A DNA stretch of 10,790 nucleotides from Clostridia bacterium (GTDB lineage Bacteria; Bacillota; Clostridia; Oscillospirales; CAG-272): contig JAFQAM010000363.1 of assembly GCA_017416885.1 (NCBI GenBank), positions 1-10,790 on the forward strand, read 5' to 3'. Under the pieces are notes generated by a model, which made no database searches, had not been told where the DNA came from, and was given only the letters and a program-made list of their open reading frames with translations. Made by a program: the position numbers and the translations under genes. Positions 1 through 7,680 of the stretch are shown piece after piece. The first letter of the stretch is position 1. Each line of letters opens with the position of its first letter.

Positions 1-1769
1 GTAAAGGTAGGAGCAACGGGCATTTTTGCATTTTCGTCAATAAAACCGTCACTTGAAATATTGGGGGCGGTATCATTCTCGTTATATGTCCATTCGCTCT
101 TTAACCAATTTGCGCGTCTTATGATATATGTATTGAGATAACCTATAACGGTAGAGTCGTCATCATCCTTGCCGTTTGAATATTTGCCATCAATATACTG
201 ATATACCTGTCCTGATTGCCATGTATCTGCGTGTACATCCTTGAATACATAATCGCTATACATTGGCCATCTTGAATAGTCATCCTTTTCCCAACGCTCA
301 ATATCCATAACAATTGATGTGCCGATATCATTTACCACCTGAGATACAAAGCCACCCGGCTCTGTCAATTTGATAAGCTCAGGATAAATTCTTGCAAAGG
401 ATTTAGATACAACATAATTAAAGTATTCGTGCTGTAAAAGTCCCTTCCATAGCTGACTGCCTCTTGACCAATAGGTTTCGGGATTATTGCCGGGATCGCC
501 GTTTCTCAATTTAACCATATTGCCAAGTGTGTTATCGCAGTCCCATAACGGTCCCTTTACTATCTTGGTATATTTACCGTTAACATCTCTATCCTTATAG
601 AAATATAAGCTTGATGAGCCCGAGTCCCAATTTCGGCCGTATTCTTGAAGAATATAGCCATATGCTAAGCTTTCAACATCAATATATTGACTGAAATGAA
701 TACCCTTTGAGTTTTTACCTGTTGGTGAATAAATAGCCTCCTCCATTTCGGCAAATACTCTTGCAATGTATTCAACCTGCTCCTGTGAAGCAAGCTCAGG
801 CGATTTAATAACATAGTGATTACCGTTTGAGGTCACAAAATAGCATTTTTCATCCTTGTAATAGTTATTGTCAAGCTCAACAAGATATCCGCCCGAAATA
901 TCAGCAGGATTCACCATATTACGAACATATTGATATTCTGTAATAATCGTCTCATTAATAAGCGTTCCCGATTTCATTATGCGTGTGAATCCGAGATTGT
1001 TAGGATTTAAAAGCTCATTTTCCTTCTCCAAATCAAAAATATCAACTCTTTCAGGATGAACCTGAACCTTTTCACAAAGAAGATATACGCCGTAATATTC
1101 GCCGTTTAAATATAGGTCAACACTTCGGTTTTCACAGGTTTTGATGCCCAAAAGCTCACCTATTTTATACATTACGCTATTACGGATAATTGATTGGTCG
1201 GTATAGTTACAAAGTAAAATCCAAGTTTTTGCTTCTCCCATTCCAAATAAATCGTGCTTTTTATCAAGCTTAATTTGAAACGGTGGCTTTTTCATATTAG
1301 CGGTTGCATTACCTCTCATTTTGATTTCACTTGTGGTATCAGCATTATCAAAATAATAATTATAACCGTGCTTATCGGTGATAAACATTTTAACCTCTTT
1401 ATCTCTTACGCTCTTATCTCTTAAAAGATTTTCAAGCGGCACAGATGTTGTAGCATAAATGCTTGGCAGGCTGTTGGCAAAATAAAATGTAAAGGTTGCG
1501 CCGAATAAATTGTATTTATAAACCTCGTTTCCGTTTGCATCGGTTGTTTTAGATGAAGTTAAATCAATTACTTTCGGTTCATCATTAGCCGCAAAGGAAA
1601 CACTGTTAGGCTTAATATGAGATGGCAAATAAAACACCTTATCTTCAGTAGGCAAATATTTATTGTTATTGCTATCATAAACCGCCGCAGAATATGAGCT
1701 TATAGCAAGAATAAACATAAATGCAAATATCAGCGCTGTTATGAATAAAATTCTGTTTTTTGTTTTCAT
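1..1769 (-). CDS. Secreted CotH-family protein kinase, C-terminus cut by the window edge
   Basis: I translated the minus strand from the ATG at 1769; it stays open to the left edge (about 589 codons seen, no stop). A ribosome site AAGGA lies six bases upstream. Residues 1-28 are a basic start plus a hydrophobic stretch ending ISSYSAA, a signal peptide, so the protein is probably exported. The body is a CotH kinase domain: MRGNAT (151-156), NYTDQSIIRN (188-197), GVYLLCE (227-233) and WDCD followed by NTLG (409-416), which match the family's conserved blocks including the metal-binding Asp pair. CotH proteins are atypical kinases; B. subtilis CotH phosphorylates spore-coat proteins, while exported homologues in gut clostridia have unknown substrates. 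It lies 25 bases after the CDF exporter gene on the same strand with no terminator between, so it is probably the last or a late gene of that operon. The family assignment is firm; the substrate is unknown. Confidence 0.88.
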   Translation of the reverse strand, partial: MKTKNRILFITALIFAFMFILAISSYSAAVYDSNNNKYLPTEDKVFYLPSHIKPNSVSFAANDEPKVIDLTSSKTTDANGNEVYKYNLFGATFTFYFANSLPSIYATTSVPLENLLRDKSVRDKEVKMFITDKHGYNYYFDNADTTSEIKMRGNATANMKKPPFQIKLDKKHDLFGMGEAKTWILLCNYTDQSIIRNSVMYKIGELLGIKTCENRSVDLYLNGEYYGVYLLCEKVQVHPERVDIFDLEKENELLNPNNLGFTRIMKSGTLINETIITEYQYVRNMVNPADISGGYLVELDNNYYKDEKCYFVTSNGNHYVIKSPELASQEQVEYIARVFAEMEEAIYSPTGKNSKGIHFSQYIDVESLAYGYILQEYGRNWDSGSSSLYFYKDRDVNGKYTKIVKGPLWDCDNTLGNMVKLRNGDPGNNPETYWSRGSQLWKGLLQHEYFNYVVSKSFARIYPELIKLTEPGGFVSQVVNDIGTSIVMDIERWEKDDYSRWPMYSDYVFKDVHADTWQSGQVYQYIDGKYSNGKDDDDSTVIGYLNTYIIRRANWLKSEWTYNENDTAPNISSDGFIDENAKMPVAPTF

Positions 1770-1794
1770 TTTCGTTCCTTATTTTTTTATTGGC

Positions 1795-2979
1795 TTATGA
1801 GCCGTATCGTTTTGAAAAATAATCCCTGTCTATGGTTAAAACAAGATTATATTGCGGATTAATCTTTTTTACATCCTGTGAAATTCTTTCTAAAAGCTCC
1901 TCGTTAGTAAGAGCAAGCTCCGTAGAAACATTTACATCAAAAATTACATTGGTATGAGTTATACCCTTTACTATTCTAAAATCGTGAATGGAAATTGGAG
2001 AGGACATTTCAGCGCCGATATGTGAAACTATATCCATACATTTTGCTCTCAGGTCATTAGTTTCGGGATCTGAAATTGATATTGGGTCCATATGAACAAC
2101 AAGGTTAATATTTTCCTTTAAAAAGTCAGCTTCTATATTGTCAATAAGATCGTGGCTTTCCATTATATTTCCGTCTGCATCAACCTCAACATGAACAGAA
2201 ACAAAGGTTTTATTTTCGCCATAGGAATGAATAACCAAATCGTGAATGCCCAAAACTCCGTCATATGCTCTAATTTTTGAAATTATTTTCTTTAAGAAAT
2301 CATCATCGGGAGCCTTGCCTAACAAAGTGTTTGAGGATTCAACAACAAGCTTAATGCCCATTATTATAATATAGATAGCAATAGCAATACCGATTACGCC
2401 GTCTGTATAAGGTCCTGTAATCGGAGTTAATACCATACCGACAACAACCGCGCCTGTTGCAATGACATCGCTTATGCTATCAATCATAGATGCCTTTAAG
2501 GTGTCAGAATTTATGTGCTTTCCTAATTTTCTGAAAATAAAAGCGCAGGCTAATTTTACCAACATAGTTGACGCGATAATTATTATCGCAACTGTATCGT
2601 ATCTTTCAGCGGTAGGCTCGCCTGTTAGCTTATCAATCGAGCTTGTAAGCATTTCAAAGCCTAAAAATGCAACGATTATTGAAATAAACAAGCTACACAG
2701 ATATTCCATTCTTGCATGACCGTACGGATGGTCCTTGTCTGCCGGCTTGCCTGTTAGTGTGTAGCCTATTACAGTTAAAACATTTGCACCTGAGTCAGAT
2801 AAATTGTTAAGTGAGTCAGCAATTATTGATACACTGCCTGTCAAAAGTCCAATTACAAGCTTTACTCCAAATAAAATCACATTGGCAATTATGCCAATAA
2901 TGCCAGCAAACCTACCTACTCTTACTCTTGTGGAAATAAGCTCAGGCTTATCGTAATCCTTGATAATTTTATTCAACAT
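1795..2979 (-). CDS. Cation diffusion facilitator exporter, probably manganese type (MntE-like)
   Basis: A 394-residue CDF transporter that should export divalent metal across the cytoplasmic membrane in exchange for protons. Six hydrophobic segments span about residues 24-215. The family signature ADSLNNLSDSGAN is at 54-66 and HPYGHARME at 84-92. The transport site reads N58xxxD62 in TM2 and D167xxxD171 in TM5. CDF proteins selective for zinc usually carry His/Asp here, whereas Asn-Asp/Asp-Asp is the pattern reported for pneumococcal MntE, so manganese is the inferred substrate. The cytoplasmic C-terminus appears to hold two copies of the dimerisation fold (about 245-299 and 329-385), both starting IHD and ending NLV..xD. 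The start codon overlaps the end of the ThyX-like gene by 11 bases, which suggests translational coupling; there is no strong ribosome site of its own. The family is certain; the metal is an inference. Confidence 0.93.
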   Translation of the reverse strand: MLNKIIKDYDKPELISTRVRVGRFAGIIGIIANVILFGVKLVIGLLTGSVSIIADSLNNLSDSGANVLTVIGYTLTGKPADKDHPYGHARMEYLCSLFISIIVAFLGFEMLTSSIDKLTGEPTAERYDTVAIIIIASTMLVKLACAFIFRKLGKHINSDTLKASMIDSISDVIATGAVVVGMVLTPITGPYTDGVIGIAIAIYIIIMGIKLVVESSNTLLGKAPDDDFLKKIISKIRAYDGVLGIHDLVIHSYGENKTFVSVHVEVDADGNIMESHDLIDNIEADFLKENINLVVHMDPISISDPETNDLRAKCMDIVSHIGAEMSSPISIHDFRIVKGITHTNVIFDVNVSTELALTNEELLERISQDVKKINPQYNLVLTIDRDYFSKRYGS

Positions 2980-3598
2980 CGTCTTTTATTGCAATTAATT
3001 CCTTCGAATAAGGCAATGACATTATCCAATCGCAAAGTGTATGCCACTCAGCAAGCTTATGGGTTCTTCTTGCATAATAAATATTGATAAGAGTTTCATA
3101 ATTCAAGGTGCAGGTACGCATTTGATTATAGCTTGATGGCAATAATTGAATCATATCGTGCCAATATTGCTTATCCTTGGTTTCTACAAAGTTAAGTCTT
3201 GCTTCCTCAAGGCAATCAATTACACTGTCAAGCACGCTTAAAGCCTTATCACTCATTCTATCGCAACTAAAATCGCTTCTTTCAAACTTTTTTGAGTGAA
3301 TTTTATGCATTGTTGATGTGGAATTTGCAACTGTAGCAACCTTATATGTATCATATTCCTTCCACCAATAAAGTGGAGCCGTAATATCAACGGACACAAA
3401 AATCTGACGAAGATATTTTCTATGGTCACTTCCCGCCTTCGCTAATTTTTTTGCAAGTCCTAAATCATTTTCGCCTAAGATATAATTTCCGCTTTCATCA
3501 TAATAGCTATCGCTTTTTGCCCAAGAATTCATTGGATTTCTTGCGCCTCGTATTGCGTTTTCAAAATTCATAACGCTTGTTCTTTCTATTAAAATCAT
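2969..3598 (-). CDS. ThyX-like protein of unknown function (degenerate flavin-dependent thymidylate synthase fold)
   Basis: A soluble 209-residue protein with no signal peptide or membrane segment. By eye, two blocks resemble flavin-dependent thymidylate synthase: TVANSTSTM (89-97), lining up with the NxxST end of the ThyX RHRxxSxNxxSxR motif, and LPSSYNQMRTCTLNYETL (153-170) followed by RRTHKLAEW (177-185), lining up with the C-terminal LP...TxN...L...R...H.A.WE block. The RHR triplet itself is replaced by YKV, so classical thymidylate synthase activity is doubtful. The N-terminal IRGARNPMNSW and LGENDLGLAKKL, and IFVSVDITAPLYWW (66-79), look like a conserved clostridial/phage-type hypothetical family. 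I chose the first ATG because AGGAGG lies four bases upstream (3603-3608); a second Met at residue 10 has no comparable site. It is first in the operon with the metal exporter. The fold is a proposal; the function is not known. Confidence 0.8.
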   Translation of the reverse strand: MILIERTSVMNFENAIRGARNPMNSWAKSDSYYDESGNYILGENDLGLAKKLAKAGSDHRKYLRQIFVSVDITAPLYWWKEYDTYKVATVANSTSTMHKIHSKKFERSDFSCDRMSDKALSVLDSVIDCLEEARLNFVETKDKQYWHDMIQLLPSSYNQMRTCTLNYETLINIYYARRTHKLAEWHTLCDWIMSLPYSKELIAIKDDVE

Positions 3599-3626
3599 AT
3601 GCCCTCCTAAAAAGCTTATTTATAAT

Positions 3627-3655
3627 AGTTTATCATATTATAAGAATATTGTCAA
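3627..3655 (-). promoter_or_regulatory. Sigma-A promoter of the ThyX-like/CDF/CotH operon
   Basis: Read on the minus strand: a perfect -35 TTGACA (3650-3655), 17-base spacer, and -10 TAAACT (3627-3632) preceded by TGA, an extended -10 element. Transcription would begin about 20 bases before the AGGAGG of the gene starting at 3598. Confidence 0.7.
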
Positions 3656-3692
3656 CAAATAAGTTGTTAATAAAATTAATCATCTTAAAAGT

Positions 3693-3722
3693 GTATAAAT
3701 GTAGTTTTTAAGGCAAATAATA
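3693..3722 (+). promoter_or_regulatory. Candidate forespore (sigma-F/sigma-G type) promoter of spoIIQ
   Basis: GTATA (3693-3697), 15-base spacer, then GCAAATAATA (3713-3722). Against the sigma-F consensus as I recall it (GYATA, about 15 bases, GGnnAnAHTR) only the second G of the -10 differs. Read as sigma-G (GHATR, 17-18 bases, CATNHTA) the match is GTATA, 18 bases, AATAATA with one mismatch. The predicted start falls just before the AAAGGA ribosome site. The assignment leans on the identity of the downstream gene. Confidence 0.45.
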
Positions 3723-3753
3723 GACTTGCAATAAATTGAAAGGATTTTTACCA

Positions 3754-4419
3754 ATGGAAGATAACAAGAAAAACGCAAGAATTTTTTATATCACAATGGC
3801 GGTGGTATTAGCAGTAGTAACTATACTTATTATTGCAACTATTGCAGCAAGACGAAATGTGCCTGAACCAGATTTACCAAACAATAATACCGATTCAGAC
3901 AACAACTCTAACATCGATGAACCAACAATAAACGAGGATGAAAACACTTTGCCAACCTTTGTTTTACCTGTTGAAGGCGTGTTAAGTGTTGATTTTAGCG
4001 ACACAGTCCCCGTTTTTTCTCAAACAATGAACGATTATAGAACACATTTAGGTGTGGATATTAGCGCTTCATTAGGCAGTGATGTTTTAGCGGTTGCTGA
4101 CGGCACTGTTACTAATGTATGGGATGATCCGTTTATGGGAACATGTATTTCAATTGAGCATTCCGGCAACGCTGTAAGCATTTACAAAAATCTTGATCCA
4201 ACCGTTAAGGACGGAATTATCATCGGTGCATCCGTTAAAAGCGGCGATGTAATTGGCGCTGTCGGTGAAAGCGCAATGAATGAAATTGCCGATGAGCCTC
4301 ATTTGCACTATGAACTAAAGGTAGATAACAAGCATGTTGATCCTAAAAAGCACTTTAGCTTTTTAAAGCCTGATGACAATCAAAATCAAGATAGCTCAGG
4401 CGCAGAAAATAATCAATAA
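3754..4419 (+). CDS. spoIIQ: SpoIIQ-like membrane-anchored M23/LytM-domain protein
   Basis: Translated from the ATG at 3754 (221 residues), with AAAGGA nine bases upstream; a TTG further up (3736) overlaps that site and is not used. One membrane helix (about 9-31) follows a short basic start; then an acidic, Asn-rich linker (about 36-65) and a LytM/M23 domain (about 72-205). The metal ligands are intact: H98xxxD102 and H185 in HLH (183-185). The second catalytic His of lytic M23 enzymes, normally in YxHL, is Asn146 in YKNL. Length and layout fit clostridial SpoIIQ, the forespore-side partner of SpoIIIAH in the engulfment channel, so a structural rather than lytic role is likely. A forespore-type promoter candidate lies upstream. 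A generic M23 envelope protein is the alternative. It is transcribed alone and ends at a strong terminator. Confidence 0.78.
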   Translation: MEDNKKNARIFYITMAVVLAVVTILIIATIAARRNVPEPDLPNNNTDSDNNSNIDEPTINEDENTLPTFVLPVEGVLSVDFSDTVPVFSQTMNDYRTHLGVDISASLGSDVLAVADGTVTNVWDDPFMGTCISIEHSGNAVSIYKNLDPTVKDGIIIGASVKSGDVIGAVGESAMNEIADEPHLHYELKVDNKHVDPKKHFSFLKPDDNQNQDSSGAENNQ

Positions 4420-4420
4420 A

Positions 4421-4457
4421 CATCAAAAAACGGACACAGGGTGTCCGTTTTTTGATG
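4421..4457. terminator. Bidirectional rho-independent terminator
   Basis: A perfect 17-bp inverted repeat (CATCAAAAAACGGACAC and its complement) around a 3-base loop AGG. The GC core GGACAC/GTGTCC is flanked by six A on one side and six T on the other, so it can end transcription from spoIIQ (stop 4419) and from the leucine-rich-repeat gene (stop 4477), which converge here. Confidence 0.92.
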
Positions 4458-4476
4458 ATAGTAATCTTTCATTTTA

Positions 4477-6534
4477 TTATTCTTCAATTGCGTATTCACT
4501 AAAGGATACTGAGTATGCGCTTTCGTACTGTCCCGCTACTCCGTTATTGAAGCAGAGGTATGATACCTTACCATCATCATATACATATGCGCACATAACA
4601 AGTGCCTTTGTATAATACTCGCTTGTAAAGCCACTAAGTATAAAATCAAAGCCGAAGAAGGATTTGTTTACTTGCGCCATTACTACTTTATTTTCAGCTT
4701 TAAGTTCGCCATTTACTACACTGATTGGATTAGATTCTGATGCTTGCGCTGCGCTTGCAACGATGCCAAAGCTAATTGATTTTTGATTAATCTCCTCATA
4801 TGCTTTAAGGGATGCGTTATTTACAAGATAGCTTACTGTCATCTTATCTCCGTTGATTTTTGCTGAATAGCCCTTGAATACGAAAACAGGCTCTAAGTCT
4901 GCTTCCTTTTCCTCGTATGTGCATCCCGCGTTTTGACACTTGCTTACTATTTTGCCACCGTTTAAAAAGCCATTTTCAAAAATTGCTACTTGCTTAATAT
5001 TGTGGTCACCACCATTTGGACAAAGAGATTTGCCACAAATATCACAAATGCCATCAACATAATTATGGTTGTTTGTAGCTTCAAGGACTGTTACGATATC
5101 ACTATCACAAATAATACAGGAAACCGTTTCACTTCCGTCCTTACCGCAGGTGTTTTCTATTATTACAGAGTTACCGAAATGAGTATGTCCGTCAATTACA
5201 AAAATTCCTCTGTCCGCTGTTATATCTGTTCCTGTATTTGTAAGCATATATGATGCTTGAACCTTACCGTTTTCACCACAGAAGAAAAATCTCATATGAT
5301 TTTCTAAAATCTGTGTGGTGCTTGATGGAGACGCGCTTGCTACATCAAATTCAAGCTTGCCTGATTGAGATGTTTTACCGCCGAGTGTGCCTGTATCTAT
5401 GTCGCTGAAGGCATAAACGTTTCCCTTGAAATCACTAATTGTATATTTAGCAAAATATACATTTACATATTTTGCCCAACCAGTATAGCTTGAACCGTCT
5501 AAAATTAATTTAGTGGGCTCACCCAAGAATACAAGATTTAATGTTCCGTTTTCTGCATCAGCAATTGATGCATTTGTGAAGCCTTCATCAGTAATAGTTG
5601 TAAATCCCTCTGGGAAAATAAGGGTTTCGTTTATATTCTTACAACCTTTCATAAAATATGTTCCGATACTAACAAGGTTTTTCGGTAAATACGGACTTGA
5701 AAATCTAATATTAGTACAACCGTCAAACGCGTTGTTTCCAATAGTTTCTATGGAATCAGGCAATGCTATTTCTGTAACATTTGAACAATTCAACAAGAAA
5801 TTAGCAGGCAAGGATTTTAACTTTGTATTTTTTGAAAGGTCAATTTTTCCTGTTAAATTACAGTTTAAAATACCGTCAATGCTTTCTAACTGCGATAAAT
5901 TTTCAAACTGAATATATGTAAGATTTTCACAACCTGTGAAGGAACCTCCCGATATTGTTGTCATTTGAGAATTTTCCTTAATAAACACCTTTTTAAGTGA
6001 TGGTGCCGCACCAAAGCAATTGTTCTGTGCGGCTATCACAGTACTTGGCAAAACAATTTCTGTAACATTTACCTCATACATCGCATTATTTCCACCAAAC
6101 ACACTATTACCACGCAGATGTGTCATTCCCTCCGGAAACTCAATGTAAAGAATCGCTCCCCTGTTATAGTTTTTGCCTGACACTGCGTTTAAATAACCGT
6201 ATTCGATTTCGCTAATTGCGACATAATCTGCGCTGCTACCTGATGGCTCGATAATGTACCATGACGGATAAGCATTTAGGCTTCCATCCGTTGCTTTTAA
6301 AATTGCGTATGCACCGTTATCGATAAATAACGACTGCATTGTAGCATTATTACCTAATTTAGATGCTACTACTTCTGCTGTTGCATCCTCATACTTTACA
6401 ACGGGAACATTGTGAGTTACACCGTCAATATCGGTATAAGAAATGCTCGTTCTGTTTTCTGCGTTTACCGAAATTGCAAATAAGCATACTAAAATTGCAA
6501 TAACAGTAAGTGTTAATAGAATTTTCTTTTTCAT
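4477..6534 (-). CDS. Secreted BspA-like leucine-rich-repeat protein with Cys-pair region
   Basis: A 685-residue exported protein with a signal peptide (1-25, ending SVNA). Residues 130-345 contain LRR_5/BspA-type repeats, for example LPDSIETIGNNAFDGCTNI (258-276), LPKNLVSIGTYFMKGCKNI (283-301) and FPEGFTTITDEGFTNA (307-322). These fold as a solenoid often used by host-associated bacteria for surface binding. A Cys-rich stretch follows (C463, C473/C476, C497/C500/C505, C533/C538) with HNYVDGICDICG (490-501), a small unit seen in many clostridial secreted proteins. The C-terminal part (about 550-680) is a beta-rich domain I cannot name. There is no LPXTG sorting signal, membrane anchor or dockerin, so it may be released. 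Start: AAGGAG six bases upstream (6541-6546). It is a stand-alone gene downstream of the LacI gene; I see no clear dedicated promoter. The ligand is unknown. Confidence 0.88.
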   Translation of the reverse strand: MKKKILLTLTVIAILVCLFAISVNAENRTSISYTDIDGVTHNVPVVKYEDATAEVVASKLGNNATMQSLFIDNGAYAILKATDGSLNAYPSWYIIEPSGSSADYVAISEIEYGYLNAVSGKNYNRGAILYIEFPEGMTHLRGNSVFGGNNAMYEVNVTEIVLPSTVIAAQNNCFGAAPSLKKVFIKENSQMTTISGGSFTGCENLTYIQFENLSQLESIDGILNCNLTGKIDLSKNTKLKSLPANFLLNCSNVTEIALPDSIETIGNNAFDGCTNIRFSSPYLPKNLVSIGTYFMKGCKNINETLIFPEGFTTITDEGFTNASIADAENGTLNLVFLGEPTKLILDGSSYTGWAKYVNVYFAKYTISDFKGNVYAFSDIDTGTLGGKTSQSGKLEFDVASASPSSTTQILENHMRFFFCGENGKVQASYMLTNTGTDITADRGIFVIDGHTHFGNSVIIENTCGKDGSETVSCIICDSDIVTVLEATNNHNYVDGICDICGKSLCPNGGDHNIKQVAIFENGFLNGGKIVSKCQNAGCTYEEKEADLEPVFVFKGYSAKINGDKMTVSYLVNNASLKAYEEINQKSISFGIVASAAQASESNPISVVNGELKAENKVVMAQVNKSFFGFDFILSGFTSEYYTKALVMCAYVYDDGKVSYLCFNNGVAGQYESAYSVSFSEYAIEE

Positions 6535-6635
6535 ATTCTTCTCCTTAAATATAATATTTTAACTAAATATAAAAGACAAAAAGTTGTTCAAAGGGCTTTT
6601 CTTTCCTTCGGCTTTTTTATTTAATTAGTGTTTAA

Positions 6636-7585
6636 TTATGTTTTTCTTTTAATCAGCTTTGTTGGAACACTGTAACTATAAATTTTATTTTGTGAATTTC
6701 TTAAATTTTCGATAAGATCTCGGATCATCTCCTCTGAAATACTTTTAAAATCATACGATATTGTTGAAAGACCGCCAAAGCAAAACTTAGCAGTTGGTAT
6801 ATCATTTATGCCAATAACAGACACCTGCTCCGGTATTTTTACTTTGTTGTTTTTTAAAGTTTCTATTAATCCAAGTGCAATTTCATCGTATGCACAAATT
6901 ATAACATTTGGAAATATATTATTCTTTATAAAATACACTCCCGCATCATAGCCTGCTTGTTCAAATCTTTTAGAAGAAAAGAACCTTTTGGTCTCGATGT
7001 TTGAATAATTCTTTGCCACCTTTGTAAATTCAATTTCTTGCGAAATAGATTCATCCTCACATACAATATAAATCGTATCATTTTCATCAAGAGATTCAAA
7101 TACTTCTCTGATTCCGAAAGAATAGTCGATAAAAAACGACGAGCAATGCGATTTGCCCCTAAAAGCAACTATAGGCATATCATCAAATAACGGAATATCG
7201 ACTACACTGTCTAAGCAAACAATAGCATCAATATTTTTGTCATTATGGCAGGCATTGAGTAGTTCTTGAAGTTGAATATTGTTAAATGAATAATCATAAA
7301 TTACAGCATTACTGTCATATTTAGATAGTTCGTAGGTAATATCAATTATCATTTTTGAATAATAGCTACTTTCCAATTCGGGAGAAAGTATTGCTATATT
7401 GAACCTATTTTTCTTGCGATTTTCAAGCTTTATTTGCTTTTTTCTTTGAAAATATCCTAAATCATTCGCAATTCTGAGAATATTTTCTCGAGTTTCTTCA
7501 GATACATCATTGCAATTATTCAGCGCTCTTGATACTGTTGATATTGAACATTTAGCAACCTCTGAAATTTTTTTAGAGTTGACAT
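6636..7585 (-). CDS. LacI-family transcriptional regulator with an apparent -1 frameshift near the start
   Basis: A helix-turn-helix repressor joined to a sugar-binding (periplasmic-binding-like) domain, about 316 residues if the frame is joined. The in-frame part reads KKISEVAKCSISTVSRALNN and then VSEETRENILRIANDLGY, a clear LacI DNA-binding domain. The ligand domain includes VIICAYDEIALGLIETL and PEQVSVIGIND. The ATG at 7585 has AAGAGG five bases upstream and gives MSTLKK, the normal family start, but a seven-A run (7568-7574) leaves it in the wrong frame: without a shift it makes a 21-residue peptide ending at TGA. The helix-turn-helix frame has no ATG, GTG or TTG of its own before the domain. 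The usual hinge-helix motif is replaced by a Lys/Arg-rich stretch. It lies just downstream of the Gfo/TIM-barrel operon, its likely target. Either it is a decayed gene or sequencing slip, or the frame is corrected by slippage. Confidence 0.8.
7568..7574 (-). other. A AAA AAA slippery heptamer at the frameshift in the LacI gene
   Basis: On the minus strand seven A follow CT, so the initiating frame reads CTA AAA AAA TTT. This is the X XXY YYZ slippery form in the correct phase, and a -1 slip gives AAA ATT TCA GAG, the helix-turn-helix frame. One extra A added by RNA polymerase would do the same. An eight-A run would be the unbroken gene. Confidence 0.6.
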
Positions 7586-7616
7586 TTTTACCTCTTTTAA
7601 TTATTCTTACAATTAA

Positions 7617-7645
7617 ATTTTAACATATAATTTTTACGAAAACAA
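7617..7645 (-). promoter_or_regulatory. Sigma-A promoter of the LacI gene
   Basis: On the minus strand: -35 TTGTTT (7640-7645), 17-base spacer, -10 TAAAAT (7617-7622) preceded by TGT, an extended -10. It points to a start some 25 bases before the ATG at 7585. Confidence 0.55.
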
Positions 7646-7670
7646 CTTAGATTTTACGGAAAATTTCCGT
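7631..7670. promoter_or_regulatory. Candidate operator pair at the LacI promoter
   Basis: TTTTACG followed by AAAA occurs at 7632-7642 and, with an extra G, at 7652-7663, the two starts 20 bases apart, about two helical turns. The right copy is also half of an inverted repeat, ACGGAAA-A-TTTCCGT (7656-7670). The left copy lies between the -35 and -10 boxes. A CG in an A/T-rich near-palindrome is typical of LacI-family operators, so autoregulation is plausible. I did not find the same element before the oxidoreductase gene. Confidence 0.35.
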
Positions 7671-7680
7671 TATGATTACA

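Noticed and set aside
1791..1800. Small GGCT/AGCC hairpin at the end of the CDF gene as a terminator
   Set aside because: The stem is only 4 bp and the following run on the transcript is A-rich, not U-rich, so it would not stop transcription.
3736..3753. In-frame TTG extending the SpoIIQ reading frame by six residues
   Set aside because: It overlaps the AAAGGA ribosome site that serves the ATG at 3754; the extension has no site of its own.
6551..6579. TTGTCT-17-TATTAT promoter-like element before the leucine-rich-repeat gene
   Set aside because: The predicted transcript start would fall inside the AAGGAG ribosome site (6541-6546). A second option, TTGAAC-16-TATTTA (6564-6591), is too weak to list.
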